DNA of 64,000 bases, from positions 1-64,000 of the forward strand of contig CALBGP010000029.1 in assembly GCA_937892845.1 (NCBI GenBank), read 5' to 3'. This stretch comes from an uncultured Eggerthellaceae bacterium (GTDB lineage Bacteria > Actinomycetota > Coriobacteriia > Coriobacteriales > Eggerthellaceae). The position numbers and the translations under genes were made by a program. The notes under the pieces were generated by a model. That model saw only the letters and a program-made list of their open reading frames with translations, was not told the DNA's origin and searched no databases. Shown piece by piece: positions 1 to 7,575 of the stretch (within the stretch, counting starts at the first letter, position 1; the number at the start of each line of letters is the position of its first letter).

Positions 1-53
1 GCGCTGACCTGCGCCAGCGCCCGAAACGGGACACACATTTTGTCCGCTAAGCC
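1..53 (-). mobile_element. Partial IS1249-type insertion sequence end at the window edge
   Basis: Positions 29-45 hold the 17-mer GGACAAAATGTGTGTCC (read on the minus strand), which also occurs at the ends of the IS1249-type element near 61-62 kb. The outer six bases (48-53, TAAGCC) also match that element's right end. Inside the repeat, 1-20 form a hairpin (GCGCTG/CAGCGC) whose loop resembles that of the hairpin at 61072-61099. I read this as the terminal part of a second, inverted copy cut by the window edge; a solitary remnant is equally possible. Confidence 0.45.
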
Positions 54-79
54 TCGAATCTTCCATGTTCTCGAAAATG

Positions 80-106
80 AAAAAAGCCCCTGGAAAACCA
101 GGAGCT
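80..106 (-). terminator. Intrinsic terminator downstream of tRNA-Val
   Basis: A nine-pair stem with one mismatch and a four-base loop (85-106) is followed on the minus strand by six Ts (80-85). It starts 12 bases after the CCA end of the tRNA and would end that transcript. Confidence 0.8.
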
Positions 107-117
107 TTCAATTCAAA

Positions 118-192
118 TGGTGGGCGATGAGGGATTTGAACCCCCGACCTTGTGCTTGTAAGGCACCTGCGCCCCCGCTGCGCCAATCGCCC
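118..192 (-). tRNA. tRNA-Val (anticodon UAC)
   Basis: Read on the minus strand this folds as a complete 75-nt tRNA: acceptor GGGCGAT/ATCGCCC, anticodon loop CTTACAA with anticodon UAC, a T arm with GGTTCAAATCC, and an encoded CCA end. Anticodon UAC reads GUA and related valine codons. An intrinsic terminator follows directly, so it is probably a single-gene transcript. Confidence 0.95.
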
Positions 193-235
193 GTGAATTT
201 TTATTCTCTCATAAGTTGCATGATTTGTCACGATG

Positions 236-691
236 TTATCGAAGAGACTTTTCCATCCAAATATGAGGCTGCCCCTCATCTTCGTAGTCTACCTCGCCGA
301 AGCGCTCATAGCCCATGGCCGCATACCATCCTTCAAGCCTTGCCTGTGCATGCAGGCACAACTCGGTTGCACCTTGGGCCTGCGCGGCCCTCTCGCACTC
401 CCCTACAAGCAGGCTTCCGAATCCGCTTTCCCGTTTCTCCTTCAGCACGGCAACGCGTCCGATAACCCAGCGATTCGATGCGTCAGATTCAGGAAACACC
501 CAGGCGCATCCTGCCGCCTGGCCATCAGCGTAGAGCACAACATGGATGGCGTATTCATCGATTTCGTCGAACTCGTTTTCGTAGCCTTGCTCATCCATGA
601 AGACCTTCTCGCGTATGGAAAATGCGTCTTGCCTGCATTCCGCTCCATTCCTCAGCTCTATCTCCTGTGTACGAAACGATCCTTCAACCAT
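236..691 (-). CDS. GNAT family N-acetyltransferase (ElaA-like)
   Basis: A 151-residue protein transferring an acetyl group from acetyl-CoA to an unknown small substrate. The N-terminal half carries the ElaA-type run REKVFMDEQGYE (27-38). The acetyl-CoA pyrophosphate loop is RESGFG (87-92), following a beta-strand with GRVAV. The family's C-terminal tyrosine motif is present (YAAMGYERFGE, 123-133). The start at 691 is chosen because AGGAG lies seven bases upstream; the frame stays open further upstream but runs through a terminator hairpin. It is a monocistronic gene between tRNA-Val and the arc operon. The substrate cannot be told from sequence. Confidence 0.85.
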   Translation of the reverse strand: MVEGSFRTQEIELRNGAECRQDAFSIREKVFMDEQGYENEFDEIDEYAIHVVLYADGQAAGCAWVFPESDASNRWVIGRVAVLKEKRESGFGSLLVGECERAAQAQGATELCLHAQARLEGWYAAMGYERFGEVDYEDEGQPHIWMEKSLR

Positions 692-825
692 ATCAATCTC
701 CTTTTGATTGCCCCGCAAATTACCGGCAATCCCTCCGTTGCCATTTCCTTTCCCCATGATAACCCACGGCAAGACCTGACTTCGCCAGCAGCACACGGTG
801 GATCGGCATCCTGTGCCCCGCATAC

Positions 826-859
826 AACAAAGGGCGCGGTCCCTTTCGGAACCGCGCCC
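826..859 (-). terminator. Intrinsic terminator of the arc operon
   Basis: A nine-pair GC stem (GGGCGCGGT/ACCGCGCCC, 832-859) is followed on the minus strand by TTTGTTGT. It lies 118 bases past the stop codon of the last arc gene. The rest of 692-977 shows no coding region that I can support. Confidence 0.7.
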
Positions 860-977
860 TATTCGCATCGTGTATCAACCTAGCATAGCCTTATTGCACG
901 ACACGGACCTGCAACCACCCTTCGCAATCATACATACAACGGACTTGTTGCAAGCCTCGTCAGCGAGTTGTGGGAAC

Positions 978-2465
978 TCACAAGATCAGCATTGCAACCG
1001 TCACGATCACAAGGCAGACCACCGCAAGAATGACCAGAAGCTTCCACACCCACTTCAACCACGTGGAGTACTGGATGTGGGCAACTGCAAGACCGCCCAT
1101 GATAGCGCCGCAGGTGGGGGTGAACAGGTTCACGAAGCCGTTCGCGGAGCTGAAGATCATGACCATGGTCTCAACCGAGAAGCCGAGCTGAGCAGCCAAG
1201 GGGCCCATGATGGGCATGGACACGGTTGCCATACCGGAGCTGGAAGGAATCAGGAAGGACAGGACCACGTAGATCAGCCAGGATGCGGGAGCGAAGACCA
1301 CTGCGGACACGCCCTCGAGAGCATTGGCGGAGTTGATCAGGATCCAGTCAGACAGACCGGTTTCAGCCATGAGGATGGAGATGCCGCGGGCCAGAGCGAT
1401 GATCATGACAACGCTCATCATGTCTGCGCAACCATCGATGAAGGCCTTGACGGTGTCGCTTTCGGACAGACCGCCGACGACAGCGATGATCAAAGCGAGC
1501 AGGAAGAACCAGCATGCCGCTTCGACAAAGTACCACTGACCGAGCGGAAGACCGGTAACAACTGCAGACCAGCCGAGGAAGATCTCAATGCCGAAGTCTT
1601 CCCACGGAATGAAGCTGATGACCATGACAACGAATGCGATGGCGAAGATGATCAGGGCGCCCTTCTGACGACCGGTCAGCTTGGCATCGAAGCCGGCGCC
1701 TTCCTTGTCCTTGCCGAAGTGCTCTTCCTGCTCCTGCTGTTCCTGCAGGGAGAGAATGGTGGAACCCTTATCCTTCTTCACCTTTGCGGCATAGCGCATG
1801 ACGAAGATGATGGAGATGACAGTGGTGGAGATCCACAGAATCGCACCGAGGGCGATGATGATGCCCTGGTTGACCGCGATGCCCGCGTCAGTCAGCGACG
1901 AAACAGCTGCACCGACGGCGAACGGGTTGACCGTGGATCCCAAAACGCCGCAGCCAGCGCCCAGCAAAACGATGGCAGCGCCGACGATGGAATCGAAACC
2001 GGCGGCAAACATGGTAGCAGCCAACAGGACGTAGAACGGAACGGTCTCTTCGCACATGCCGTACGTGGTACCGCCGATGGAGAACAGGATCATGAGAATC
2101 GGGATGAGGATGAGCTCATTGCCATGGAGCTTGCGCACCAGCGTGGCGATACCGGCATCCAGGGCGCCCGTCTTGGTCATGACACCCAGGAAGCCGCCCA
2201 AGATCATGACGAAGAAGCAGACCTCAAGAGCGCCGCCCGGGAAGGTATCGGGGTTGGCAGCGGCATCGACGATATCACCAGGCGCACCGGTGAAGCCGTA
2301 GATAGGAGCCGTGAACACATTTGCGAGCGATGCGCCCGTGATGCCGGAATCGGCACCGGCCACTGCTGCGATGATCCAAGACAGAACAGCCAGGACCACC
2401 AGCAGAATCAGCAAAATGCTGAAGGAACTGATCGGGTTCCTCTTTTTCTTGACTTTGTCAGCCAT
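978..2465 (-). CDS. YfcC/DcuC-family carrier, probable arginine/ornithine exchanger of the arc operon
   Basis: A 495-residue polytopic membrane protein with about a dozen hydrophobic segments separated by short loops and a lysine-rich start (MADKVKKKRN). Sequence style and length fit the YfcC/C4-dicarboxylate anaerobic carrier family. It is the last gene of the arginine deiminase operon, where an arginine-in/ornithine-out antiporter is expected, and YfcC-type carriers often fill that place. The operon context supports arginine/ornithine exchange; the protein itself does not prove the substrate. The start has a GAAAGGGG Shine-Dalgarno. A terminator follows at 826-859. Confidence 0.8.
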   Translation of the reverse strand: MADKVKKKRNPISSFSILLILLVVLAVLSWIIAAVAGADSGITGASLANVFTAPIYGFTGAPGDIVDAAANPDTFPGGALEVCFFVMILGGFLGVMTKTGALDAGIATLVRKLHGNELILIPILMILFSIGGTTYGMCEETVPFYVLLAATMFAAGFDSIVGAAIVLLGAGCGVLGSTVNPFAVGAAVSSLTDAGIAVNQGIIIALGAILWISTTVISIIFVMRYAAKVKKDKGSTILSLQEQQEQEEHFGKDKEGAGFDAKLTGRQKGALIIFAIAFVVMVISFIPWEDFGIEIFLGWSAVVTGLPLGQWYFVEAACWFFLLALIIAVVGGLSESDTVKAFIDGCADMMSVVMIIALARGISILMAETGLSDWILINSANALEGVSAVVFAPASWLIYVVLSFLIPSSSGMATVSMPIMGPLAAQLGFSVETMVMIFSSANGFVNLFTPTCGAIMGGLAVAHIQYSTWLKWVWKLLVILAVVCLVIVTVAMLIL

Positions 2466-2519
2466 TTTTTCCCCTTTCGATGCGGCTATGCTAATCAGTT
2501 GTTACCAGATATCCGCATT

Positions 2520-2544
2520 CGGCCCGGCTCCCACAACCGGGCCG
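2520..2544 (-). other. Hairpin between arcC and the carrier gene
   Basis: Eight-base perfect arms CGGCCCGG/CCGGGCCG enclose a nine-base loop in the gap between arcC and the carrier gene. No U-tract follows, so it looks like an mRNA processing or stabilising hairpin rather than a terminator. Confidence 0.6.
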
Positions 2545-2568
2545 TTATACGCATTGCGCAGCCGCCAA

Positions 2569-3522
2569 TTAGGCGGTGATGACCGTGCCGGTCATGCCGT
2601 TGATGGCATCCTTCGCCTTCTCGAGCGAAGTGATGAGCGCACGGCCTTCGGGGTTGTCCTGCACGAATTCGATGCAGGCCTCAACCTTGGGCAGCATGCT
2701 GCCAGGTGCGAACTGGCCCTCTTCGATGTAGCGCTGAGCTTCTTCGACGTTCATCGCGTCGATGTTGCGCTGATCGGGCTTGTTGAAGTTGATGGCAACC
2801 TTCTCGACAGCCGTCAGAATGATGAGCATGTCGGCCTTGAAGTCTGCCGCCAAACGGGCGCTGGAGCGATCCTTGTCGATAACGGCGGGAACGCCCTCAT
2901 ACATGCCGTCGCGCTCGATGACAGGAACTCCGCCGCCACCGGTGCAGACAACGATGTAGCCGGCATCCATCAGATCCTCAACAACGTCGAATTCGACGAT
3001 GCGGACAGGCTTCGGAGAAGGCACGACCTGGCGCCATCCGCGTCCAGCGTCTTCCTTGAAGGTGTAGCCGGTCTCCTCGGCCTTCTTCTTCGCTTCCTCT
3101 TCAGTAAGGAAAGCGCCGACGGGCTTGGTCGGGTTCTGGAAGGCGGAGTCGGCAGGATCGACCACGGTTTGCGTGATGATGTTTGCGGTAGACCTCTGGA
3201 TGCCGCGCTCCCTCATTTCGTTGAGGATAGCCTGGCTGAGCTGATAACCGATGTAACCCTGGCTCATGGCTCCGCACTCAGGGAACGGAACCTCAGGGGT
3301 CTTGCCGTCATGGGCGCTAGCATAGGCGAACGCGTTGTTGATCATGCCGACCTGAGGGCCATTGCCGTGGCTCACTACGACGTTGACGCCCTCTGCTACG
3401 AGGTCGACGATGCATGCAGCGGTGTGCTTGACCCGCTGAAGCTGCTCTTGCGGCGTATCGCCCAGGGCATTGCCGCCCAAAGCGATGACCACTCGCTTGC
3501 CATCACCTTTCTGATAGGGCAT
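2569..3522 (-). CDS. arcC: Carbamate kinase
   Basis: A 317-residue cytoplasmic enzyme making ATP from carbamoyl phosphate and ADP, the energy-yielding last step of the arginine deiminase pathway. The family signatures are present: ALGGNAL near the N terminus (14-20), SHGNGPQVG (51-59), a PFPECGAMSQGYIGY block and CTGGGGVPV in the nucleotide-binding half. The start at 3522 (ATG) has AGAGAGGAAAG upstream; an in-frame TTG six codons earlier overlaps that ribosome-binding site and is rejected. It sits between the ornithine carbamoyltransferase and carrier genes and is flanked by GC-rich hairpins on both sides. Confidence 0.95.
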   Translation of the reverse strand: MPYQKGDGKRVVIALGGNALGDTPQEQLQRVKHTAACIVDLVAEGVNVVVSHGNGPQVGMINNAFAYASAHDGKTPEVPFPECGAMSQGYIGYQLSQAILNEMRERGIQRSTANIITQTVVDPADSAFQNPTKPVGAFLTEEEAKKKAEETGYTFKEDAGRGWRQVVPSPKPVRIVEFDVVEDLMDAGYIVVCTGGGGVPVIERDGMYEGVPAVIDKDRSSARLAADFKADMLIILTAVEKVAINFNKPDQRNIDAMNVEEAQRYIEEGQFAPGSMLPKVEACIEFVQDNPEGRALITSLEKAKDAINGMTGTVITA

Positions 3523-3543
3523 AACTCTTTCCTCTCTCAAACG

Positions 3544-3574
3544 GTGGTGCAGCGGATCTTCTCCGCCGCACCAC
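3544..3574 (-). other. Hairpin between argF and arcC
   Basis: The arms GTGGTGC/GCACCAC plus an inner GCGG/CCGC stem form a strong hairpin in the 72-base gap between the two arc genes. There is no U-tract. It matches similar structures in the other two arc gaps. Confidence 0.6.
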
Positions 3575-3594
3575 GTCTCCTTGCGATACGGACG

Positions 3595-4590
3595 TTACTT
3601 CAAGGTAGCGTACATGATGGCCTTGATGGTGTGCATGCGGTTTTCCGCTTCATCGAAGACCTTGGACTGCTTGGACTCGAAGACGGCATCTTCGACTTCC
3701 ATCTCAGTGACACCGAAGCGCTCGGCGATATCAGCACCGATGGTGGTCTTGGTGTCATGGAAGGCGGGCAGGCAGTGCAGGAAGATGGCAGAGGGATCGG
3801 CCATGGCCATCAGCTCGGTGGTCACGCGGTAAGGCTGCAGCTGCTTGATGCGCTCAGCCCAAACCTCATCAGGCTCGCCCATGGAAACCCAAACGTCGGT
3901 GTAGATGACATGGGCGCCGGTGCAGGCTTCCTTGACATCCTCGGTGAGGGTGATGGTGCAGCCGTTGGCGGCAGCGATGGGCTTGCAGGCCTCGATGACG
4001 TCATCAGCGGGCATGCACTCCTTCGGGCCGCAGGCCACGAAGTTCATGCCGAGCTTGGAGCAGACAACCATCAGGGAGCGGGCCACGTTGTTCTTGCAGT
4101 CGCCCATGAACACCAGGGTCTTGCCCTTGATGTCGTAGTTGAAGTTCTCCTGAACGGTCAGGATGTCAGCGAGCATCTGGGTGGGATGCCACTCGGTGGT
4201 CAGACCGTTCCACACGGGAACGCCGGCGTTTTCAGCAAGTTCTTCGACATCACTCTGAGCGAAACCGCGGAACTCGATGCCGTCATAGAAGCGGCCGAGG
4301 ACGCGAGCGGTATCAGCGATGGATTCCTTCTTGCCCATCTGGGAGCTGCCGGGATCGAGGTAGGTCACGCCCATGCCGAGGTCCATGGCGCCGACTTCGA
4401 AGGAGCAACGGGTACGGGTAGAGGTCTTCTGGAACAGCAGAACGATGTTTTTGCCCTCAAGGTAACGATGAGGGGTGCCGGTGCGCTTCAGGTTCTTGAA
4501 GTCGCGGGAAAGGGCCAACAGGTATTCGATTTCCTCGGTGGAGAAGTCAAGCAGTTTGAGGAAGCTGCGTCCGCTCAGATTGACAGGCAT
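3595..4590 (-). CDS. argF: Ornithine carbamoyltransferase (catabolic)
   Basis: A 331-residue enzyme interconverting citrulline plus phosphate with ornithine plus carbamoyl phosphate; here it should run in the catabolic direction (arcB role). The carbamoyl-phosphate loop STRTR is at 57-61, HPTQ at 135-138, the ornithine loop SMG at 236-238 and HCLPAF, with the catalytic Cys, at 272-277. Two ATGs lie two codons apart. The second (4590) is preferred because AAAGGA then sits six bases upstream, whereas it directly abuts the first. The position between arcA and arcC indicates catabolism, although an anabolic role cannot be excluded from sequence. Confidence 0.93.
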   Translation of the reverse strand: MPVNLSGRSFLKLLDFSTEEIEYLLALSRDFKNLKRTGTPHRYLEGKNIVLLFQKTSTRTRCSFEVGAMDLGMGVTYLDPGSSQMGKKESIADTARVLGRFYDGIEFRGFAQSDVEELAENAGVPVWNGLTTEWHPTQMLADILTVQENFNYDIKGKTLVFMGDCKNNVARSLMVVCSKLGMNFVACGPKECMPADDVIEACKPIAAANGCTITLTEDVKEACTGAHVIYTDVWVSMGEPDEVWAERIKQLQPYRVTTELMAMADPSAIFLHCLPAFHDTKTTIGADIAERFGVTEMEVEDAVFESKQSKVFDEAENRMHTIKAIMYATLK

Positions 4591-4644
4591 GGTCATTCCT
4601 TTCTTCCCGCTTTTGCGGGTGATGACAGAGGGTTTCGAAAGTAT

Positions 4645-4680
4645 GCGGGCCTCGCCCGGTTCACCGTGGCCGAGGCCCGC
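4645..4680 (-). other. Hairpin between arcA and argF
   Basis: A ten-pair perfect stem GCGGGCCTCG/CGAGGCCCGC with a 16-base loop occupies the arcA-argF gap and starts ten bases after the arcA stop codon. It lacks a U-tract, so full termination is unlikely; partial termination or 3'-end protection of arcA mRNA is plausible. Confidence 0.65.
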
Positions 4681-4690
4681 AGTTCAACGC

Positions 4691-5935
4691 TTACAGGTCG
4701 TCGCGCTGGAACGGCATGCTCATGCAGCGCGGGCCGCCACGGCCGCGGGAGAGCTCAGCGGAAGGCATGACCAGAAGGTTGAGGCCTTCCTTGTACAGCA
4801 CGTCGTTGGTGACGTTGTTGCGCTGGTAGACAACGATGGTGCCAGGCTCGACGCACAGAGTGTTGGAGCCGTCATTCCACTGCTCACGAGCAGCTGCGAT
4901 GGGATCGCCGCCGCCGCAGGGGATGAGCTTGATGCCATCGACGCCGGTTGCGTACTCGAGGATCTTCTCGAGGGAGTCGGTGTGCTCTTTGATGTCCACT
5001 TCGCCAGGGGTTGCGCCCTTAGTCATTTCGAAGACGCGCAGGGTGCCCATGATGGCGGGATGGATGGTGAACTTATCGACATCGATCTGGGTGAAGACGG
5101 TGTCCAGGTGCATGAATGCGCGGGACACGGGGATGTCGAATGCGAAGATCTTCTCAATCTCGCAATCTTCGGTCTTCCAGAAGATGTTGTGGGCCATCAG
5201 GTCGATGGCTGCAGCCTGGGTGCGCTGCGAAATACCGACGGCAAGAGCGGTACGGCTGAGGTTCAAAACGTCGCCGCCTTCGGTATGGAAGGGAGCGTCG
5301 CGGCGGAACCACAACGGCGTGTCCTTGTAGTCCGGATGATACTTGAAGACATACTTGCCGTAGAGCGTCTCGCGGTTACGGGTGACAGAATACATGCGGT
5401 TCAGGTTGACGCCATTGCCCACGCACGCGAACGGGTCACGGGTGAAGTACAGGTTGGGCATGGGATCGATGATCAGATCGCTCTCATTGTCGGTGGAGCC
5501 GACCAGGTCATTGAGGGTCTTGGAAGAAGCGAGCGGCATGTCGATTTCGCTCTTGGCCATACCGGCCATGGTCTTCTTCACGAATTCCAGGTTGTCCGTG
5601 ATGGAGTCAAGCTTCTCGCGGACGATGGCGGGCACGAGCTTGCCCTTGATACCGGCTTCCAGGATGTACTGGTCCAGGAATTCCTGACGTGCAGCGGGGT
5701 TCTGGTCGAACACCTCGGCGACAAGCTTCTCGAGGTACAGGACCTCGACGCCCTGGCCGCGGAGGATCTCGGCGAACTTGTCATGCTCCTGCTGAGCAAC
5801 TTCCAAAAACGGAACGTCGTCGAAAAGCAGGCGCTCCAGCTCATCGGGCGGAAGATTCAGCAGCTCTTCGCCGGGACGGTGCAGGCACACCTTGCGCAGC
5901 TTGCCGATCTCGCTTGTAACATGAATACCTTTCAT
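4691..5935 (-). CDS. arcA: Arginine deiminase
   Basis: A 414-residue cytoplasmic enzyme hydrolysing arginine to citrulline and ammonia, first step of the operon. Typical landmarks are the N-terminal VTSEIGKLRKVCLHRPG, the FTRDPF block, HTEGGDVL in the middle and the C-terminal SRGRGGPRCMSMP with the catalytic cysteine at 404. A strong AGGAGG lies eight bases upstream of the ATG. It is the first gene of the operon, so the long upstream region should hold its control sites. Confidence 0.96.
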   Translation of the reverse strand: MKGIHVTSEIGKLRKVCLHRPGEELLNLPPDELERLLFDDVPFLEVAQQEHDKFAEILRGQGVEVLYLEKLVAEVFDQNPAARQEFLDQYILEAGIKGKLVPAIVREKLDSITDNLEFVKKTMAGMAKSEIDMPLASSKTLNDLVGSTDNESDLIIDPMPNLYFTRDPFACVGNGVNLNRMYSVTRNRETLYGKYVFKYHPDYKDTPLWFRRDAPFHTEGGDVLNLSRTALAVGISQRTQAAAIDLMAHNIFWKTEDCEIEKIFAFDIPVSRAFMHLDTVFTQIDVDKFTIHPAIMGTLRVFEMTKGATPGEVDIKEHTDSLEKILEYATGVDGIKLIPCGGGDPIAAAREQWNDGSNTLCVEPGTIVVYQRNNVTNDVLYKEGLNLLVMPSAELSRGRGGPRCMSMPFQRDDL

Positions 5936-6056
5936 GCAAGCCTCCTTTTTTCCTCTCTCGTGTCGGTTCTCTCATGTCCGACGAATTCATCATCCCCTCT
6001 TGGAGAACAAATTGCAAGCGCTATTTATCACACTTCTGACCTGGGGAAACTCAAAT

Positions 6057-6082
6057 GGATGAATCTGTTATCGTATTCATCC
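6057..6082. repeat. Inverted repeat upstream of the arc promoter
   Basis: Perfect eight-base arms GGATGAAT/ATTCATCC enclose ten bases. It lies about 40 bases upstream of the candidate arc -35 box and is followed on the plus strand by ACTTTTTT. It could be an operator for the arc operon or a weak plus-strand terminator. The spacing does not fit a classical ArgR box. Confidence 0.45.
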
Positions 6083-6111
6083 ACTTTTTTCTGCCATCAT
6101 GTGGTCTGAAA

Positions 6112-6125
6112 TGCATATAAATTCT
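6112..6125. promoter_or_regulatory. Possible ArgR (ARG box) site
   Basis: TGCATATAAATTCT matches the ARG box core TGAAT-WWWW-ATTCA at 12 of 14 positions. It lies about 180 bases upstream of arcA, where an arginine-responsive activator could bind. Chance occurrence in an AT-rich stretch is a real alternative. Confidence 0.35.
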
Positions 6126-6188
6126 TATTTTTGAATACTGAATTTGAAAAAAGTTCGAATCATGTGTGAAATATTAAGAATTCACTCG

Positions 6189-6263
6189 TTTTGACACTCA
6201 TTATGCATTTTTTGACCCTTTTATGCACAAATAGCCCGTCACAGGGGCTGACAACGCGTCACA
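6189..6263. repeat. Tandem and phased direct repeats upstream of arcA
   Basis: TTTTGACACTCATTATGCA (6189-6207) is followed by TTTTGACCCTTTTATGCA (6210-6227), so TTATGCA recurs at exactly 20 bases. CGTCACA then occurs at 6237-6243 and 6257-6263, again 20 bases apart. Two helical turns of spacing suggest cooperative protein binding. No family can be named. Confidence 0.5.
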
Positions 6264-6421
6264 AGTGAGTAATATGCAAATTCACCGTATGGATACACCC
6301 GGCGGCGTGTCGCTTTTTACCCGATTTTAGTACTTGCTTCAGTTATTGAACAACGTTCATGTATATATGCGAATTCTCATGGGAGCAGGCCCAACGAAGA
6401 CATTGCCCCGATGCTGCCCAG

Positions 6422-6464
6422 AAAAAGACAAAGGGCCTTGCTCCCCTCCTATAGCAAGACCCTT
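6422..6464 (-). terminator. Intrinsic terminator of the dnaX-ybaB-recR operon
   Basis: The stem AAGGG plus CTTGCT pairs with AGCAAG plus CCCTT around a single internal mismatch (6431-6464). The minus strand continues TGTCTTTTTC. It lies about 85 bases past the recR stop. Confidence 0.7.
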
Positions 6465-6549
6465 ATCCTTACCGAAGCTCAATGCCTCTGTAATGCAAAT
6501 TTGATTCTACCACCTTTTGTAGAAAATGTGGAATGTTTCATCACTCATC

Positions 6550-7146
6550 TTATAGAGCCCGTCGCGCTTCGATGGCGCGTCCAAGCGTCACTTCGTCGGC
6601 AAGCTCCAGATCTCCGCCAACCGGAAGGCCCGTAGCAAGCCTTGTCACCGAAATCCCCAGCGGCTTGAGCAATCTGGCAAGATAGACCGCCGTGGTATTG
6701 CCTTCCATGTTCGCGTTCGTCGCCAGAATGACCTCCGCTACGTCTTCGGTCGATACGCGCTGCAAAAGCTCGGAGATGCGCAGATCGTCCAAACCCACTC
6801 CGTCAGCGGGGGCCAAGGCTCCACCCAGCACGTGGTAGACACCCGAATACGCCCCGGTACGCTCGATGGCTGCGACATCACGGGCTTCGCTCACAACGCA
6901 GATGATGCGATGGTCGCGCTTCGGTGATGCGCAGATATCGCAGAGCTCGTCTTCGGCATAATTGAAGCAACGAGGACAGAAATGCACCGAATCCTTCACG
7001 TCGACGAGGGCATGGGCAAGCCGCTCCGCCACCGAGCGATCGGAGTTGAGGATCCAATAGGCTATGCGCTGCGCGCTCTTCGGGCCCACGCCGGGCATAC
7101 GCTCCAATTCATCGAGCAAGCGCGTTATGGCTGGGGCGGTCTGCAT
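6550..7146 (-). CDS. recR: Recombination mediator RecR
   Basis: A 198-residue protein that loads RecA on gapped DNA as part of RecFOR. A helix-hairpin-helix (MPGVGPKSAQRIAYW) lies at 17-31, a four-cysteine zinc finger (C57, C60, C69, C72) follows, and a Toprim domain runs from ICVVSEARD to the GGALAPADGVG loop. The start lies four bases after the ybaB stop with no strong ribosome-binding site, so translation is probably coupled. It is the last gene of the conserved dnaX-ybaB-recR operon. Confidence 0.96.
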   Translation of the reverse strand: MQTAPAITRLLDELERMPGVGPKSAQRIAYWILNSDRSVAERLAHALVDVKDSVHFCPRCFNYAEDELCDICASPKRDHRIICVVSEARDVAAIERTGAYSGVYHVLGGALAPADGVGLDDLRISELLQRVSTEDVAEVILATNANMEGNTTAVYLARLLKPLGISVTRLATGLPVGGDLELADEVTLGRAIEARRAL

Positions 7147-7150
7147 GAAA

Positions 7151-7459
7151 CTACATCAATCCCGGGATGTTCATTCCGCCTGTGACGGATCCGATGCGGG
7201 CAGACCCCTTGGCGGAAACCGCACGCAGCGCCTCATTGACGGCAGCAACGATGGTGTCCTGCAGCATTTCGACGTCGTCGGGATCGAGCGCGTCCTTGTC
7301 GATGATCAGAGACTGGATGGTCATGTCGCCGAGCGCGACGGCCTTGACCATGCCGCCGCCCGCCGTGGCCTCTGCGGTCATGTCCTTGATTTCGTCCTGG
7401 GCCTTGGCAAGCTCAGCCTGCATCTTCTGGGCCTGGCGCATCATCTGCTTCATATCCAT
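7151..7459 (-). CDS. YbaB/EbfC nucleoid-associated protein
   Basis: A 102-residue DNA-binding protein of the YbaB/EbfC family. The N-terminal helix (MDMKQMMRQAQKMQAELAKAQDEI) is rich in Met, Gln and Lys as in the family, followed by a beta-rich core (VKAVALGDMTIQSLIID) and a C-terminal helix. AGAAGGAG sits seven bases upstream of the ATG. Its place between dnaX and recR is conserved across bacteria; the exact role in recombination or nucleoid organisation is not settled. Confidence 0.93.
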   Translation of the reverse strand: MDMKQMMRQAQKMQAELAKAQDEIKDMTAEATAGGGMVKAVALGDMTIQSLIIDKDALDPDDVEMLQDTIVAAVNEALRAVSAKGSARIGSVTGGMNIPGLM

Positions 7460-7575
7460 TGATAACTCCTTCTCTTCTTCAGGGCCTCAGGCGAAAGCCC
7501 ATCATGTCGAATTGACCGGTGGCATGACGAATCATGCCTATTCCACGCCGCCATCTGCCAGACAGCCGCAAGGGA

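Larger units (their letters stand above)
5936..6549. promoter_or_regulatory. AT-rich intergenic leader between the arc operon and recR
   Basis: This 614-base stretch is far richer in A+T than its surroundings and holds no convincing gene. On the minus strand a candidate arc promoter is TTGCAA (6012-6017), 17 bases, GATGAT (5989-5994), giving a leader of about 50 bases. It also holds an ARG-box-like site, a tandem repeat, phased CGTCACA copies and the recR terminator, each listed separately. Confidence 0.55.

Noticed and set aside
798..2579. Plus-strand 593-codon frame rich in Asp and His
   Set aside because: It is antisense to the YfcC-type carrier; the acidic and His-rich content is the mirror of hydrophobic membrane codons.
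2311..4770. Plus-strand open frame of 819 codons over the arc genes
   Set aside because: It is antisense to arcC and the ornithine carbamoyltransferase, whose active-site motifs are intact. The product has no recognisable features.
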